Assembly (NCBI RefSeq): GCF_001676705.1
Contig: NZ_CP016170.1
Coordinates: 1,860,001-1,924,000 of the forward strand
DNA length: 64,000 nt
Direction: 5' to 3'
Source: Bordetella bronchialis
Lineage (GTDB): Bacteria; Pseudomonadota; Gammaproteobacteria; Burkholderiales; Burkholderiaceae_B
Made by a program: the position numbers and the translations under genes. Below, piece after piece: positions 60,187-64,000 of this stretch (within the stretch, counting starts at the first letter, position 1; every line of letters begins with the position of its first letter). The notes under the pieces were generated by a model. It searched no databases. It saw only the letters and a program-made list of their open reading frames with translations, and was not told the origin of the DNA.

Positions 60187-61770
60187 ATGAGCCTGACCTT
60201 GCCCGCCGGCGTCGCGATCGACGCCCCCATCGAACCCGGCTTCGAGACCGTGCTGACGCACGACGCGCTGGCCCTGGTGGCCGACCTGCACCGCACCTTC
60301 GAGTCGCGCCGCCAGCAGCTGCTGGCGGCCCGCGCCGCGCGCGCCAAGCGCCTGGACGCCGGCGAGAAACCGGACTTCCTGCCCGAGACGCGGGCCATCC
60401 GCGACGGCGACTGGACCATCGCCCCGATCCCCGAGGACCTGAAGTGCCGCCGCGTGGAAATCACCGGCCCGGTCGAGCGCAAGATGGTGATCAATGCCCT
60501 GAATTCCGGCGCCGACAGCTATATGACGGACTTCGAGGATTCCAACACGCCCAACTGGCGCAACCAGATTTCCGGACAGCTCAACCTGATGGAGGCCGTG
60601 CGCCGCACGATACGCCTGGAGCAGGGCGGCAAGACCTATGCGCTGAAGGACAAGACCGCGGTTCTGCTGGTACGCCCGCGCGGCTGGCACCTGGACGAAA
60701 AGCACGTCACCGTCGACGGCAAGCGGGTGTCCGGCGGGATCTTCGACTTTGCCCTGTATCTCTTCCATAACGCCAAGGAATTGCTGGCGCGCGGCAGCGG
60801 GCCGTACTTCTACCTGCCCAAGATGGAAAGCCACCTGGAAGCACGGCTGTGGAACGATATCTTCGTCCGCGCGCAGCAGGCGCTGGGCATCCCGCAGGGC
60901 ACGATCAAGGCGACCGTCCTTGTGGAAACCATCCTGGCCGCCTTCGAAATGGACGAGATCCTGTACGAACTGCGCGAGCACAGCGCCGGCCTGAACGCCG
61001 GCCGCTGGGACTATATCTTCAGCTGCATCAAGAAGTTCAAGGTGGAACGCGACTTCTGCCTGGCCGACCGCGCCAAGGTCACCATGACGGCGCCCTTCAT
61101 GCGCGCCTACGCGCTGCTGCTGCTGAAGACCTGCCATCGCCGCAACGCGCCGGCCATCGGTGGCATGAGCGCGCTGATTCCCATCAAGAACGATCCCGTC
61201 AAGAACGAACAGGCCATGGCCGGCATCCGTTCGGACAAGGCCCGCGACGCCACGGACGGCTATGACGGCGGCTGGGTGGCCCACCCGGGCCTGGTGCCGG
61301 TCGCGATGGAGGAGTTCGTCAAGGTGCTGGGCGACGCGCCCAACCAGATCGGCAAGCAGCGCCCGGACGTCGCCGTCACCGCGGCCGACCTGCTGGATTT
61401 CCAGCCCGAGGCGCCCATCACCGAGACCGGGCTGCGCATGAACATCAACGTGGGCATCCACTACCTGGGCTCCTGGCTGGACGGCAATGGCTGCGTGCCC
61501 ATCCACAACCTGATGGAAGACGCCGCCACGGCGGAGATCTCCCGTTCGCAGGTCTGGCAGTGGATACGCTCGCCCAAGGGCGTGCTGGAGGACGGCACCA
61601 AGGTGACCGCCGACCTGGTGCGCAAGCTGATTCCCGAAGAGCTGGCCAAGGTGCACGGCGTGGCCGGGCCCAGCAAGGCCTACGACCGCGCCGCGCAGAT
61701 CTTCGAGCAGATGAGCACGCAGGACGATTTCGCCGAGTTCCTCACGCTGCCGCTGTACGAAGAAGTCTGA
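60187..61770 (+). CDS. aceB: Malate synthase A
   Basis: A 527-residue glyoxylate-shunt enzyme condensing glyoxylate and acetyl-CoA to malate. Hallmarks are YMTDFEDSNTPNWRNQ, VLLVRPRGWHLDEKH, the AFEMDEILYELREH region with metal-binding Glu and Asp, and the C-terminal catalytic Asp in NLMEDAATAEISRSQ. It allows growth on acetate or fatty acids, in line with the thiolase and malonate genes elsewhere in the window. Followed by a strong terminator. Confidence 0.96.
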   Translation: MSLTLPAGVAIDAPIEPGFETVLTHDALALVADLHRTFESRRQQLLAARAARAKRLDAGEKPDFLPETRAIRDGDWTIAPIPEDLKCRRVEITGPVERKMVINALNSGADSYMTDFEDSNTPNWRNQISGQLNLMEAVRRTIRLEQGGKTYALKDKTAVLLVRPRGWHLDEKHVTVDGKRVSGGIFDFALYLFHNAKELLARGSGPYFYLPKMESHLEARLWNDIFVRAQQALGIPQGTIKATVLVETILAAFEMDEILYELREHSAGLNAGRWDYIFSCIKKFKVERDFCLADRAKVTMTAPFMRAYALLLLKTCHRRNAPAIGGMSALIPIKNDPVKNEQAMAGIRSDKARDATDGYDGGWVAHPGLVPVAMEEFVKVLGDAPNQIGKQRPDVAVTAADLLDFQPEAPITETGLRMNINVGIHYLGSWLDGNGCVPIHNLMEDAATAEISRSQVWQWIRSPKGVLEDGTKVTADLVRKLIPEELAKVHGVAGPSKAYDRAAQIFEQMSTQDDFAEFLTLPLYEEV

Positions 61771-61794
61771 CCGGCGTACCGGGCCGTGCTCCGG

Positions 61795-61831
61795 ATGCCC
61801 GCGGCGGCCCGCCCGCCCGCGGGCATTTTTT
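61795..61831 (+). terminator. Rho-independent terminator after aceB
   Basis: ATGCCCGCGG / CCGCGGGCAT forms a perfect 10-bp stem with a 12-nt loop followed by six T residues, 24 bp after the stop. Confidence 0.85.
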
Positions 61832-61903
61832 CGTCCGCGGCGCGCTACGCGAGGGGGCGGCACAAGGGGGCGCGGGCCGCGCGCCCTCGCACCGCCCGGG
61901 CCG

Positions 61904-62314
61904 CTATGCGGCGCGGCTTTTGCGGTGGGCGATCCAGTCCGTGGCGTCGGTGCGCAGGGCCCGGCCGATGTGCGCCGGATCGATGGGGTAATAGTGGCAG
62001 GCCAGTTCGCGGCCGCCCACCTCCAGCCGCACCGTGCAGCGGACGAAGCAGGAGCCGCCCGCGGGGTCGTATTCCTCGATGGCGTCCATCAGCGGCAGCA
62101 GCGCCGGGTCGATGCGGTAGACATCGCCCGTCACGGCGGGGCCGTCCGGGTCGGGCAGCAGCCCGGGCCAGTCGCCGAAGTCGTACAGCCAACCGCGCAC
62201 GCGGGCAGCGCCGGCGTATTCCGGGACCGGCAGGCCGGCCCGCGCCGCGGCGACCGCCAGGTCGTTGATCTCCCCCCGGCGCAGCGTGCCGTAGACGAAA
62301 ACATGGGTATCCAT
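61904..62314 (-). CDS. Gamma-glutamylcyclotransferase-like (AIG2/GGCT) protein
   Basis: A 136-residue protein of the GGCT fold: FVYGTLRRGEIND is the phosphate/substrate loop at residues 5-17, and the catalytic Glu is in AIEEYDP. The family cleaves gamma-glutamyl peptides to 5-oxoproline or acts on related amines; the exact substrate is unknown. It is divergent from clpB across 120 bp that include a heat-shock promoter for clpB. Confidence 0.88.
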   Translation of the reverse strand: MDTHVFVYGTLRRGEINDLAVAAARAGLPVPEYAGAARVRGWLYDFGDWPGLLPDPDGPAVTGDVYRIDPALLPLMDAIEEYDPAGGSCFVRCTVRLEVGGRELACHYYPIDPAHIGRALRTDATDWIAHRKSRAA

Positions 62315-62348
62315 CGGTTCCGTGTATCGCGTATCGTGGTGTCCGGGC

Positions 62349-62378
62349 ATTGAAATCCCGCCGGGGCGCCCGCATTTG
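62349..62378 (+). promoter_or_regulatory. Sigma-32 heat-shock promoter of clpB
   Basis: ATTGAAA (62349-62355), 14 bp, CCGCATTTG (62370-62378) against CTTGAAA and CCCCATTTA. It lies 56 bp before the clpB start and agrees in layout with the hsp20-lon promoter in this window. Confidence 0.7.
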
Positions 62379-62434
62379 TGGAGCATCGAGCCGGCCGCGG
62401 GCCAGGCTCCAACCTTTACCAATCGACCCACATT

Positions 62435-64000
<1,566 letters not shown>

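Overview
This 64 kb window is GC-rich chromosomal DNA that most resembles Bordetella or a close Alcaligenaceae relative. The pointers are three periplasmic Bug-family (tripartite-tricarboxylate) receptors, a TrpXYZ-like ABC operon, the rpmB-rpmG pair, the pdxJ-acpS-nagZ-uvrC-pgsA housekeeping run, and Bordetella-like gene order and codon use. I see no rRNA, tRNA, CRISPR, phage or transposase gene. About 57 protein genes cover most of the sequence.

Layout. 1-5.3 kb: a leucine-type receptor with a long Ala/Pro tail (cut by the window edge), rpmG-rpmB, a Bcr/CflA drug exporter and a cyclopropane-fatty-acid synthase. 5.3-7.8 kb: a fused tautomerase, a thiolase and a spermidine-synthase-like protein. 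7.9-13.7 kb: a malonate-use operon (GntR regulator, malonyl-CoA decarboxylase, enoyl-CoA hydratase, malonyl-CoA synthetase, Bug receptor). 13.7-18.8 kb: an aldo/keto reductase, then a TrpXYZ-like ABC transporter followed by a patatin. 18.9-26.9 kb: a degenerate response regulator, pdxJ-acpS-nagZ-uvrC-pgsA, an enolase-superfamily enzyme and a second Bug receptor. 27.0-30.4 kb: an accessory patch of three unrecognised genes around queF; all three share a conserved leader element. 30.4-32.1 kb: an ABC-2 exporter.

32.1-33.65 kb is non-coding and built from repeats. Two 182-bp elements with 25-bp terminal inverted repeats face each other inside ~500-bp inverted arms. Between the arms lie two 98-bp tandem units. 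The arms carry 15-bp-stem palindromes and a hairpin whose two copies differ in stem sequence but keep pairing and loop.

33.65-42.6 kb is a minus-strand stress and envelope block: hsp20-lon behind a heat-shock promoter, a Fur-box small membrane protein, a membrane protein, an NlpD-like lipoprotein, DegP, and a QseBC/PmrAB-like two-component system. PmrA/QseB-type boxes precede both degP and the regulator gene. 42.7-50.1 kb is a carbohydrate cluster (otsB, otsA, an amylo-1,6-glucosidase-like and a GH63-like enzyme). 50.1-64 kb holds a Lon-N-domain protein, a receptor-permease fusion of the betaine family, a third Bug receptor, a Nudix hydrolase overlapping a DUF1810 gene, a GH3 beta-glucosidase, folE, a secreted hydrolase, LysR/aceB, a gamma-glutamylcyclotransferase-like gene and the first two thirds of clpB behind a second heat-shock promoter.

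The strongest non-textbook signals are the inverted repeat cluster (32.2-33.5 kb) and the three-copy leader element (27.5-30.0 kb).
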